Part shown: positions 27,446 to 35,397 of the stretch, piece after piece
How the letters are laid out: each line of letters begins with the position of its first letter
How positions within the stretch are numbered: the first letter of the stretch is position 1
From: a virus
Length of the DNA: 36,000 nt
Direction: 5' to 3' (one strand)
Virus record (IMG/VR): IMGVR_UViG_3300027801_000072
Coordinates: 1 to 36,000 of that record
The notes under the pieces: model-generated
Databases searched by the model: none
What the model was told of the DNA's origin: nothing
The model's input: the letters and a program-made list of their open reading frames with translations, nothing else
Program-made: the position numbers and the translations under genes

Positions 27446-28195
27446 ATGTCTACAGGTGTGTTGTTGTATTGTTCAAATACCCCTACCTACGACTATCATC
27501 GAATTGCAGAACGTTGTGTTGAACTAATCAAAAAGAATCTCAAGTTAGAAATCACCATAGTAACAGATGCAGAAACTTTTAAAAAGTTTAAGCCCTTGGG
27601 AATGATCAATTACAAGTTGATAGAACCAGAACTGGGCAATAAAAGGAATAAAGAGCAGTGGAATCAACTAGAAAGATGTTACGCATATGAGCATTCTCCC
27701 TATGATACTACAATTCTTATGGACTGTGATTATTTTTGCTACACAGATAACTTATTAACCTACACAAACATTGATAATGATTTTCTAATACATGATAAAA
27801 TTCATGACCTCACAGGCAAGGATGTATATAATTTCAGACAAGATTCAATAATACCTATGCTATGGGCAACAGTGATAGTGTTTAAAAAGACACATAGAGC
27901 AAAACGTATATTTGATATGGTCAAATATATCAAACAGCATTATCAATATTTTTGTAAACTTTATAGAATAAGTTTTCCTAACTTCAGAAATGATTATGCC
28001 TTTAGTATGGCAATGAACCAAGTCAACGGAAACACACAGCAAACATTTTTGCCTGGCAAGATACCCACATTGCCTGCACTTGCAAAAATACTTGAAGTAA
28101 AAGACACAGGTATTGTGTTTGAATATGATGACAAAATAAATGAAATAGAGAATCAAGATGTACATTTAATCAGCAAGGAGATATTCAATGTCTAA
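27446..28195 (+). CDS. GT-A-like glycosyltransferase candidate 1
   Basis: A 249-residue protein with a Rossmann-like start (TGVLLYCSNTPTYDYHRIAE), a nucleotide-sugar type strand (LEITIVTDAE) and a DxD motif, D93-C94-D95 in ILMDCDYFCY, at the usual position after the fourth strand. DxD binds the metal and sugar-nucleotide phosphates in GT-A enzymes. RNDYAFSMAM near residue 190 resembles the acceptor-side acidic segment of such enzymes. The length fits small phage glycosyltransferases. Donor and acceptor are unknown. It overlaps the next gene by 8 bases and shares fold features with it. Confidence 0.65.
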   Translation: MSTGVLLYCSNTPTYDYHRIAERCVELIKKNLKLEITIVTDAETFKKFKPLGMINYKLIEPELGNKRNKEQWNQLERCYAYEHSPYDTTILMDCDYFCYTDNLLTYTNIDNDFLIHDKIHDLTGKDVYNFRQDSIIPMLWATVIVFKKTHRAKRIFDMVKYIKQHYQYFCKLYRISFPNFRNDYAFSMAMNQVNGNTQQTFLPGKIPTLPALAKILEVKDTGIVFEYDDKINEIENQDVHLISKEIFNV

Positions 28196-28979
28196 AGGAT
28201 TTCTTTGGTTTGCACAGAACAATGATACAACAGATTATGTTAAATGTAGCATAGCACTTGCAAAATCTATCAAACAACACAACAAAGAAAATGCAATCTG
28301 TGTTGTAACAGATGAGAAAAGTAAATTTGAGAGTGAGTATGTGGATGTTGTTAAAGTTATGCACACAGACGAAAGTGCAGAACACAAAATTAAATGGGCA
28401 AATGAATATAAAGCATTTCAATTGTCTCCGTTTACACACACAATAAAATTAGAAAGTGATATGCTGTGGACAGCAAATACAGATTGGTGGTGGAATTATC
28501 TGTGGCAACACGATTTAGTTTTTGCTGTGGACTGTAAAGATTACAAAGACAATAATATTAAAAATATATCTTATAGAAAACTATTCATCAGAAATAATTT
28601 GCCCAACCTTTATAATGGTCTAAGTTATTTTCGAAGAAGCACACATGCACAAGAGTTCTTTAAACTATGCGAAGAAATAACATTAAACTGGAAAGAAGTA
28701 AAAGAAACAATGTTGGTTGCTTGTCATGATGAATACCCAAGCACAGATGTCGTGTATGCACTTGCATATAGAATAATGGACCCAACACAACAGCAATTGA
28801 TCAATTATCCGTGGTTTAAATTTGTACACAACAAACCAGACATACAAGGTAGAACAACAGAATACTTGTCGCCATTTAAAATTAATGAAAAGATTATAGT
28901 TGGAAGCCAACGAATGCACAGAGTTTGGCACTACTTGGACAAAACTATACCGGAGGACCTAGATGCCAGGATTTTTTGA
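28188..28979 (+). CDS. GT-A-like glycosyltransferase candidate 2
   Basis: This 263-residue protein is similar in layout to the previous gene: a start like KGFLWFAQNNDTTDYVKCSI, ICVVTDEKS as the nucleotide-binding strand, and an IKLESDMLW segment with E89-S90-D91 where the DxD normally sits. The first Asp is thus replaced by Glu, a change seen in some GT-A families. YPSTDVVYALA and a C-terminal MHRVWHYLDK histidine pair complete the pattern. AAGGAG at 28175-28180 lies seven bases before ATG 28188. It is probably a glycosyltransferase; activity is less certain than for its neighbours because of the altered motif. Confidence 0.58.
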   Translation: MSKGFLWFAQNNDTTDYVKCSIALAKSIKQHNKENAICVVTDEKSKFESEYVDVVKVMHTDESAEHKIKWANEYKAFQLSPFTHTIKLESDMLWTANTDWWWNYLWQHDLVFAVDCKDYKDNNIKNISYRKLFIRNNLPNLYNGLSYFRRSTHAQEFFKLCEEITLNWKEVKETMLVACHDEYPSTDVVYALAYRIMDPTQQQLINYPWFKFVHNKPDIQGRTTEYLSPFKINEKIIVGSQRMHRVWHYLDKTIPEDLDARIF

Positions 28980-29268
28980 GGCAATGAAAAACCTAGAACC
29001 TATCAAAGAGAAGGTTCACACAGTGACCATAGCAGGTCAAAGTATGGTTGTAACACTGGAAAAGAAATTAGAAGTAATGCGTAATGGAGAAGATGCTTAC
29101 AAATGGAAGTCAGCAACAGAGTTTGTTTTGAAACCAAAACCCAAAGTTGGCATTGTGTATCCGCAACTACGAAAAGCAGACAAAGGTTATAATTTTTATG
29201 ACAACGATCCATATTATCCCAAAGACATAGTAGAGGAAGGCTTTGCATGGCAAATAGATACAGAATAA
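28963..29268 (+). CDS. Small hypothetical protein (101 aa)
   Basis: It starts 17 bases inside the previous gene, with GGAGG at 28952-28956 six bases before the ATG, and overlaps the next gene by 22 bases. The N-terminal half (VHTVTIAGQSMVVTLEKKL) looks like a small beta domain. The C-terminal half is Lys, Pro and Tyr-rich (KPKPKVGIVYPQLRK, then YNFYDNDPYYPKD). No family is recognised. Its place between two glycosyltransferase-like genes suggests a partner or substrate, which is inference. Confidence 0.6.
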   Translation: MPGFFEAMKNLEPIKEKVHTVTIAGQSMVVTLEKKLEVMRNGEDAYKWKSATEFVLKPKPKVGIVYPQLRKADKGYNFYDNDPYYPKDIVEEGFAWQIDTE

Positions 29269-30146
29269 GTGATTTAGATTTTGTGTACATCAGCTACATG
29301 GAACCCAATAAAGAAGAGAATTGGGCTAACCTCAAGAACAAGGTACCATGGGCAAAACGTGTTGACGGTGTAAAAGGATTTGATTCAGCACACAAGGCCG
29401 CGGCAGAAACAGCAGAAACAGATTTCTTTATTAGTGTGGACGGTGATAATATTATTGATGAAACGTTCTTACTACAAACACTAGACTTTGAAAAAACAGA
29501 TAGAAAAGCAGTACACAGATGGAGAGCAAAAAACAGTATCAACGGCCTTGTTTATGGCAATGGCGGTTTAGTTGGGTGGGACAAAGAAACTTGCCTCAAC
29601 ATGCACACACACGAAAACGCCAAAGACAAAAAAGCAGAGATAGATTTTTGTTGGACAGTAAAACATGAAAACCTGCACAACTGTTATTCCACAAGTGTGA
29701 TAAACAGTGAACCTTTCCAAGCCTGGATAGCAGGATATAGGGAAGGTGTTAAAATGAGTTTGAACCAAGGCGAACACATCAAGCCAGAAGATTTTATGAA
29801 AACCATATGGGGACCAAATTTAAGAATTCTCAGCACGTGGATGACTGTGGGTGCTGACATACACAATGGCAAGTATGCCATGTTGGGTGCAAGAATGGGT
29901 TGCTATGCCACAACGATAGATACCAAAGAATGGATACAGGTCAGAGACTTAGACAAAATGGTAGACCTATATGAGAATGCTGTGATACCTAAAAAAATTG
30001 ATGAGGATTTAAAACTGTATGGTGAGAGCATAAGACAGAGAATTGATTTACCCGTGGCAGAATTAGACGAGAGTCAAAGTAAATTTATGAAATTTATATA
30101 TCCACCACACAAGAATACAGGAGTGCAAGATCGTGAGTACAAGTGA
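29247..30146 (+). CDS. GT-A-like glycosyltransferase candidate 3
   Basis: A 299-residue protein starting MANRYRISDLDFVYISYMEP. The GT-A pattern includes VPWAKRVDGVKGFDSAHKAAAE, a family-2-like donor segment, and ISVDGDNIIDE with D65-G66-D67 as the DxD motif. It further contains GLVYGNGGLVGWDKE, a Gly-rich strand often seen near the acceptor site. It is longer than the other two candidates and looks like a separate subfamily. GAGGAAGG at 29233-29240 precedes the ATG. The acceptor is unknown; nearby Ser/Thr-rich virion proteins are possible targets. The stop overlaps the first radical SAM gene by 14 bases. Confidence 0.68.
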   Translation: MANRYRISDLDFVYISYMEPNKEENWANLKNKVPWAKRVDGVKGFDSAHKAAAETAETDFFISVDGDNIIDETFLLQTLDFEKTDRKAVHRWRAKNSINGLVYGNGGLVGWDKETCLNMHTHENAKDKKAEIDFCWTVKHENLHNCYSTSVINSEPFQAWIAGYREGVKMSLNQGEHIKPEDFMKTIWGPNLRILSTWMTVGADIHNGKYAMLGARMGCYATTIDTKEWIQVRDLDKMVDLYENAVIPKKIDEDLKLYGESIRQRIDLPVAELDESQSKFMKFIYPPHKNTGVQDREYK

Positions 30147-31509
30147 TTATAAATCAGATGCATTAGAAGCCAGAGAAAAATTGGACAGCGTTTCGCCTAC
30201 CATGTGTCTGGCCAAATGGAACCAAACATCTTTACACTTGCCCACAGGACTAACAAACAGTTGCTATCACCCGCCACTGCATCAGATAGATCCTACTAAA
30301 CTTGCGGATAATCCTGCGGCACTGCACAACACCGCAGAGAAACTAGAACAAAGATCACAAATGCTCAAAGGCGTGCGACCCGAGGGTTGCTCATATTGCT
30401 GGAAGCTAGAGGACACTGGAGAAATGTCAGACAGACAGTACAGATCCGGTGAACCATGGGCCATGCAAGACTTTGAAACAATACGACAGAATCCAATGGA
30501 CGAACGTTGGACACCCAGGTATGTGGAAGTTAATTTTAACAACGCTTGTAATTTCAAGTGTAGTTACTGTTCGCCGCAGTTTTCCACTGCTTGGGGCAAA
30601 GAAACGGACAGGTATGGGGCATATCCCACAACTACTCCGCACAATGCTCCTGAACACTTTCAGGGTAGAAGACGTCCAATACCCAACAGAGAAGAAAATC
30701 CTTATGTTACTGCTTTTTGGAAGTGGTGGCCTACTCTGTACAAGAACTTGAAACACTTCCGTATGACAGGCGGAGAACCTATGATGGATGTTAACACATA
30801 CAAAGTATTCCAATACATAATGGACCACCCCAAAAAAGACCTACATCTAAACGTAACCAGCAATATGTGTCCTCCAGACAAAAAACTAAAAGCCAAGTAT
30901 TACAACATGGCACAGAATATATGCATGGAAGAGAAAGTGGAACACATGATGCAGTTTGTTTCAGTGGATGCGTGGGGCAAACGAGCAGAGTATATACGTA
31001 ATGGATTAGACTTTAACTATATGATGGACAATGTGGAAGAATTCTTAGAGCGTATTCCTGTGCGGAATTCAATAACGTTCATATGCACATACAACAATTT
31101 AAGCATAACAAGTATGGACAAGCTGTTAGAGAAGATACTGGAACTGCGTACCAAATACAGCACAACCTATCAGAGGGTATGGTTTGACGTACCGCTTTTA
31201 AGACAACCTGCATGGCAACAGATCACAATGCTACCAGAGTCATACCAAGACATACACAAGGACAACATTAAATACATGCAGGACAATTCCGGAGAGGATA
31301 ACGGGCTACACATATTCAAAGACTTCGAAATTCAAAAAATGCAACGCAATCTAGCTTACTGGCAAAAAAACGCAGACGCAAGTAAGCAAAATAAAAAAGA
31401 TTTTTACGCATTTTTTAACGAACACGATCGAAGACGTACTACTAGATTTTTAAACACATTTCCCGAGATGGAAGAATTTTGGGTGGAGTGCAAAAACGCA
31501 AATGAATGA
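30133..31509 (+). CDS. Radical SAM protein 1, N-terminal cysteine motif
   Basis: A 458-residue enzyme with a GTG start at 30133, supported by AGGAG at 30119-30123. The radical SAM cluster motif is C139-x3-C143-x2-C146 (NNACNFKCSYC), and GGEP at 213-216 is the SAM-binding motif. Before the core is a second cysteine set: PTMCLAKW, SCYHP and EGCSYCWKLED. Such cysteines usually sit after the core in SPASM/twitch enzymes; here they come first. Homolysis of SAM to a 5'-deoxyadenosyl radical is expected. The substrate is unknown, and peptide or sugar modification are both possible. It is closest in layout to the next gene. Confidence 0.85.
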   Translation: MSTSDYKSDALEAREKLDSVSPTMCLAKWNQTSLHLPTGLTNSCYHPPLHQIDPTKLADNPAALHNTAEKLEQRSQMLKGVRPEGCSYCWKLEDTGEMSDRQYRSGEPWAMQDFETIRQNPMDERWTPRYVEVNFNNACNFKCSYCSPQFSTAWGKETDRYGAYPTTTPHNAPEHFQGRRRPIPNREENPYVTAFWKWWPTLYKNLKHFRMTGGEPMMDVNTYKVFQYIMDHPKKDLHLNVTSNMCPPDKKLKAKYYNMAQNICMEEKVEHMMQFVSVDAWGKRAEYIRNGLDFNYMMDNVEEFLERIPVRNSITFICTYNNLSITSMDKLLEKILELRTKYSTTYQRVWFDVPLLRQPAWQQITMLPESYQDIHKDNIKYMQDNSGEDNGLHIFKDFEIQKMQRNLAYWQKNADASKQNKKDFYAFFNEHDRRRTTRFLNTFPEMEEFWVECKNANE

Positions 31510-32845
31510 TTTAGAATATAAAAAACAAATACTGGATCCAAAGAGTGCAAGTTTCTGCGGAGCCAAATGGTATAATGCGACTATATGGTTAGGTAGTGGA
31601 ATGACCACAAGTTGTCATCACCCACTTCCGCATAAGATAGATCTAGAAGCAATAAAAACAAATCCAAGTGCAATACACAACACAGTACAGAAGAAAGCAG
31701 AACGTAAACAAATGCAGTGCGGAGATAGACCCAAAGGCTGTGAGTACTGTTGGAAGATAGAAGATATTAACAGAGACAATATTAGTGATAGGGTTTACAA
31801 ATCAAAGATATTTACAAATGAAGCATTAGACTATGCACACAAAACTGATCCTAACACAGACGTAAATCTTAAAACATTAGAAATAGCATTTGATAGGACT
31901 TGTAACTTTGCTTGTACATATTGTAATCCTGCATTTAGTTCTACATGGGCAAACAACATTAAAAGGCAAGGACCATACACAGACATGGTAACTGACGGAC
32001 GTAATCACTTTACTCACAGTCATGAAAGTGCAGAGCCATACAAAAAAGATGAAACAAATCCTTACGTTGAAGCATTCTACAAATGGTGGGAAACAGACCT
32101 ACACAAAAGTTTAGATGAATTAAGAATAACAGGCGGAGAACCTATGATGTCACCTAATTTATGGAGACTACTAGATTGGATAGAAACACAGGGAGACAAA
32201 ATGAATCCCGATATGCGTATTGCAATTAACTCTAATTTGGGTGCAAAGCAGAGTATTATTGATAGATTTAAAACAAAACTTAAAGGATTTAAAAACTTTC
32301 ATCTGTATACCAGCATGGAAGCAACACACAAACAAGGAGAATACATCAGAGACGGATTAGATTACGGCGAATGGTTCTCAAATTTCTTACATATGATGGT
32401 TGATAAAGTACCATCAGAGATTCACAATATGTGTACTATAAATGCATTGTGTTTAGAGTCGTTGCCCGAACTTTTAGAGAAGATAGTATGGTTCAAGAGT
32501 GCCAGTAAAGTTTATGGACCAAAGGTTAACTTCACATTGAATATATTACGGTTTCCGAGCTTCCAATCACCGCTTGTACTACCCGACGACCTAAGAAATA
32601 AATTTAAGGGTGACTTGGTAAAGTTTTTAAATAGTAATGAGAAACATTTAGAACACATGGAAGTAAATCAAACACAACGATTAATTGACTATCTAGATGT
32701 TGTTAAAACACCACACGCAGGTGCGGCCGAACAGAGTAAACTACAAAAAGACTTTAAAGCATTTTACAGTCAATACGACAAACGTTCAGGAAAAGACTTT
32801 GCAAAGACTTTTCCAATAATAGGAGAATGGTACAATGGCATATGA
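31502..32845 (+). CDS. Radical SAM protein 2, paralogue of protein 1
   Basis: A 447-residue protein with an 8-base overlap with the previous gene. The cluster motif is C134-x3-C138-x2-C141 (RTCNFACTYC) and GGEP starts at residue 211. The N-terminal set is FCGAKW, TSCHHP and KGCEYCWKIED, the same single-Cys-plus-His form as in protein 1 and unlike proteins 3-5. The two share further segments (NPYVxAFxKWW, YIRDGLDY) and the end KxFPxxxE, so they look like a duplicated pair. The separate specificity of the copies is unknown. Confidence 0.85.
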   Translation: MNDLEYKKQILDPKSASFCGAKWYNATIWLGSGMTTSCHHPLPHKIDLEAIKTNPSAIHNTVQKKAERKQMQCGDRPKGCEYCWKIEDINRDNISDRVYKSKIFTNEALDYAHKTDPNTDVNLKTLEIAFDRTCNFACTYCNPAFSSTWANNIKRQGPYTDMVTDGRNHFTHSHESAEPYKKDETNPYVEAFYKWWETDLHKSLDELRITGGEPMMSPNLWRLLDWIETQGDKMNPDMRIAINSNLGAKQSIIDRFKTKLKGFKNFHLYTSMEATHKQGEYIRDGLDYGEWFSNFLHMMVDKVPSEIHNMCTINALCLESLPELLEKIVWFKSASKVYGPKVNFTLNILRFPSFQSPLVLPDDLRNKFKGDLVKFLNSNEKHLEHMEVNQTQRLIDYLDVVKTPHAGAAEQSKLQKDFKAFYSQYDKRSGKDFAKTFPIIGEWYNGI

Positions 32846-34127
32846 GTATGGGGCTAAAGAGCCTGAGAAACTAAAGATCAAAGACATGACTCCTAGAGAA
32901 AAAGAGTTGTTGATAGAAAGTGATAACTTTTGTATGTTACCATGGATGCACCTTCATGCATTTCCAGATGGTAGAGCATACCCTTGTTGTTTCGCACTAG
33001 ATAAACTCCATGTTGGGAACGTAAACGAACAATCGATGGAAGAAGTATTCAATGGTCCTAAGATGAAGCAGATGCGTTTGAACATGTTAGCCAATAAGAA
33101 ATCCAGAGAATGTGCAAAATGCTATGATCAAGAAGATTCAGGATTCTTTTCACTGCGTCTAAGTTCAAACAAACACTTTGGACACAACATAAGCATGACA
33201 GAGAACACAAAACCAGACGGCACAGCAGACTTTATAATAAAGTATTGGGATATACGTTTTTCAAACCTATGTAACATGGCTTGTAGAAGTTGCGGTACTT
33301 GGTTCAGTTCAAATTGGTATGAAGACCACAAGAAACTTACAGGAGCTCCACCTAATCATGCAAAGATTATGAAAGCAGGCAGAAGCGGCAATGACATATG
33401 GGATCAATTACTAGAACAGTTTGATCATGTGGAACAGTTTTACTTTGCAGGCGGTGAACCGATTATTATGGAAGAGCACTTAAGGATCTTAAAAGAATTA
33501 GACAAACGTAAAATGTATCATGTGAGATTGATTTACAACACAAACTTCAGTAAATCTCATTTTAAAGGCACAGATATATTTGAATTATGGAACAAATTTG
33601 ATTCAGTATCAATTGGTGCAAGTTTAGATGCAGAAGGACCTAGAGCAGAACTTATGCGTAAAGGTACTGTATGGGAAGAAACAGTAGCAAACAGAAAACG
33701 AATGTTGGAAGTTTGTCCACAGGTAGACTTTTATATTTCTGCAACAGTTGGATTATCGAATTGCTTACACGTTTTAGACTTCCATAAAAGTTGGGTAGAA
33801 AAAGGATTTATTAAACCTCAAGACTTTAACTTTAATCTATTACAGTACCCGATGTGGCAACGTATGGATTTACTACCACAGAATGAAAAAGAAAAAGTTA
33901 CTGCAAAATATAAAGAACATATAGAATGGTTAAAATCACAGGATCACTTAACAAGAGCATCTAAAGGATTCGAATCTGCACTAGACTGGATGAACAAAAA
34001 AGATATGACTCGTCATTTGCCAACGTTTGTGGGAGAAACAAGAAAGTACGATAAAATTAGAGATGAGAATTTTACTGATGTATTCCCCGAATGGAAAGAA
34101 TTATTTGCACAGTATGAAAAGAATTAA
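32835..34127 (+). CDS. Radical SAM protein 3, SPASM-like CC motif at N-terminus
   Basis: A 430-residue protein starting 11 bases inside the previous gene, with AGGAG at 32821-32825. The core motif is C146-x3-C150-x2-C153 (NLCNMACRSC), and AGGEP follows at ~206. The N-terminal region reads FCMLPWMHLHAFPDGRAYPC with a second Cys next, then HVGNVNEQSMEEVFNGPKM and ECAKCYDQE. This copies the usual SPASM sequence order (C...PC C...GN...W/F...C..C) but placed before the core. SPASM domains bind auxiliary Fe-S clusters and often mark enzymes that modify peptides. The substrate is unknown. Confidence 0.87.
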   Translation: MAYEYGAKEPEKLKIKDMTPREKELLIESDNFCMLPWMHLHAFPDGRAYPCCFALDKLHVGNVNEQSMEEVFNGPKMKQMRLNMLANKKSRECAKCYDQEDSGFFSLRLSSNKHFGHNISMTENTKPDGTADFIIKYWDIRFSNLCNMACRSCGTWFSSNWYEDHKKLTGAPPNHAKIMKAGRSGNDIWDQLLEQFDHVEQFYFAGGEPIIMEEHLRILKELDKRKMYHVRLIYNTNFSKSHFKGTDIFELWNKFDSVSIGASLDAEGPRAELMRKGTVWEETVANRKRMLEVCPQVDFYISATVGLSNCLHVLDFHKSWVEKGFIKPQDFNFNLLQYPMWQRMDLLPQNEKEKVTAKYKEHIEWLKSQDHLTRASKGFESALDWMNKKDMTRHLPTFVGETRKYDKIRDENFTDVFPEWKELFAQYEKN

Positions 34128-35397
34128 GCCCAGCGAAGGTAACAAAACATTCTGTATGGCGCCATGGACGCACACATACCTTTCACCTCAAACAGAAAGA
34201 CGTATGTGTTGTGCATCCAGAGAGCCTGCACAAAGTTTCAAGCAATACATAGACACAGGCAATGATGCTAAGGAATATAAACCACTAACACTGAAAGAAC
34301 ACTGGAATTCAGAGCATATGAAATCTGTTAGACTGCGTATGATGGCAGGGGAAGAACTATCAGAATGTGAAGTGTGTGATCACAAACTGTTAAACACTGA
34401 TGTATATAGATCATATTGGAATCAGCTGTTCAAAGACAGGGTAAACGAAGCATACGAAAGCACAGATGAGACCGGTGCAACCACAATGCAAACTATCAGT
34501 TTTGATTATAGGTTCAACAATCTATGCAACTTTAAATGTAGAATGTGTGGTGACATGTTGAGTAGTAGTTGGGAAGCAGAATCTAGGAAAAACAAAACAT
34601 GGACTAAAGAATCACAACCATGGATGGCGTCACCGTTAAGAGAACAGATCATAAAGTTTCAAGACACACAGGTTGTACAAGAGTTTGTTGAAGCAGTAGA
34701 AACAAAAAGAATAAAAGAAATATATTGGTGCGGTGGAGAACCGTTGATGTGGGATATGCATTGGAAAGCCATGCAGAGGATAATAGAATTAGGATTTGCA
34801 AAAGAAGTGTATGTGAGATACAACACAAATTTAAGTAGAACATCATTTAAAGGAACTAAACTGTTTGATTTACTGCCACAGTTTCAAGACTGGCAGATAT
34901 GTTCATCACTGGACGGTACAGGAGAAGTTGGAGAGTATATCAGAGACGGATTAAACTATGAACAATGGTTACGTAATTTCAAAGAGGGAATGGCAGTTGC
35001 AAAAACATCTAGGGAGATGAGATTAGATTACACAATAACAATGCCTGGATTATTAGAACTTAAAAATATGTTTAATTTAAGCAGGGAGTTAGACACGGAG
35101 ATACTAACAAAAGTTATGTTTACTTTTAGCAATGATGAGATTTTAAGTCCATTAGCACTGCCTAAAGAATTACTACACACCATCATTGACGAAGCACTAG
35201 CATACATGGAACCTCTTGCTACACGAAAACAGAGAGCATTACTCGACGTAATAAAGAACTTAAAAAACAGAGAAACCTTTACGCCAACTAAAAAAGGAAA
35301 ACAAAGACAAGAAAGTATTGATAAGATTAGACGACAGGATATAACAAAAATATTAAGCAGAGATGAAAGGGTGTTAGACTGGTGGACAAGTATATAG
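34114..35397 (+). CDS. Radical SAM protein 4, SPASM-like CC motif at N-terminus
   Basis: I use ATG 34114, giving 427 residues, because it places the N-terminal motif (FCMAPWTHTYLSP, then MCC) at the same distance from the start as in the neighbours. An earlier in-frame ATG at 34027 would overlap the previous gene by 101 bases. The core motif is C138-x3-C142-x2-C145 (NLCNFKCRMC), and GGEP follows at ~207. HWNSEHMKSVRLRMMAGEE and ECEVCDHK complete the N-terminal set. The C-terminus is Lys/Arg-rich. It ends inside the start of the next gene, a 16-base overlap. Confidence 0.85.
   Translation: MKRIKPSEGNKTFCMAPWTHTYLSPQTERRMCCASREPAQSFKQYIDTGNDAKEYKPLTLKEHWNSEHMKSVRLRMMAGEELSECEVCDHKLLNTDVYRSYWNQLFKDRVNEAYESTDETGATTMQTISFDYRFNNLCNFKCRMCGDMLSSSWEAESRKNKTWTKESQPWMASPLREQIIKFQDTQVVQEFVEAVETKRIKEIYWCGGEPLMWDMHWKAMQRIIELGFAKEVYVRYNTNLSRTSFKGTKLFDLLPQFQDWQICSSLDGTGEVGEYIRDGLNYEQWLRNFKEGMAVAKTSREMRLDYTITMPGLLELKNMFNLSRELDTEILTKVMFTFSNDEILSPLALPKELLHTIIDEALAYMEPLATRKQRALLDVIKNLKNRETFTPTKKGKQRQESIDKIRRQDITKILSRDERVLDWWTSI

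Noticed and set aside
34027-34113. Longer start for radical SAM protein 4
   Set aside because: It would add 29 residues encoded inside the previous gene, with no similarity to the starts of the other family members. ATG 34114 gives the expected motif position.
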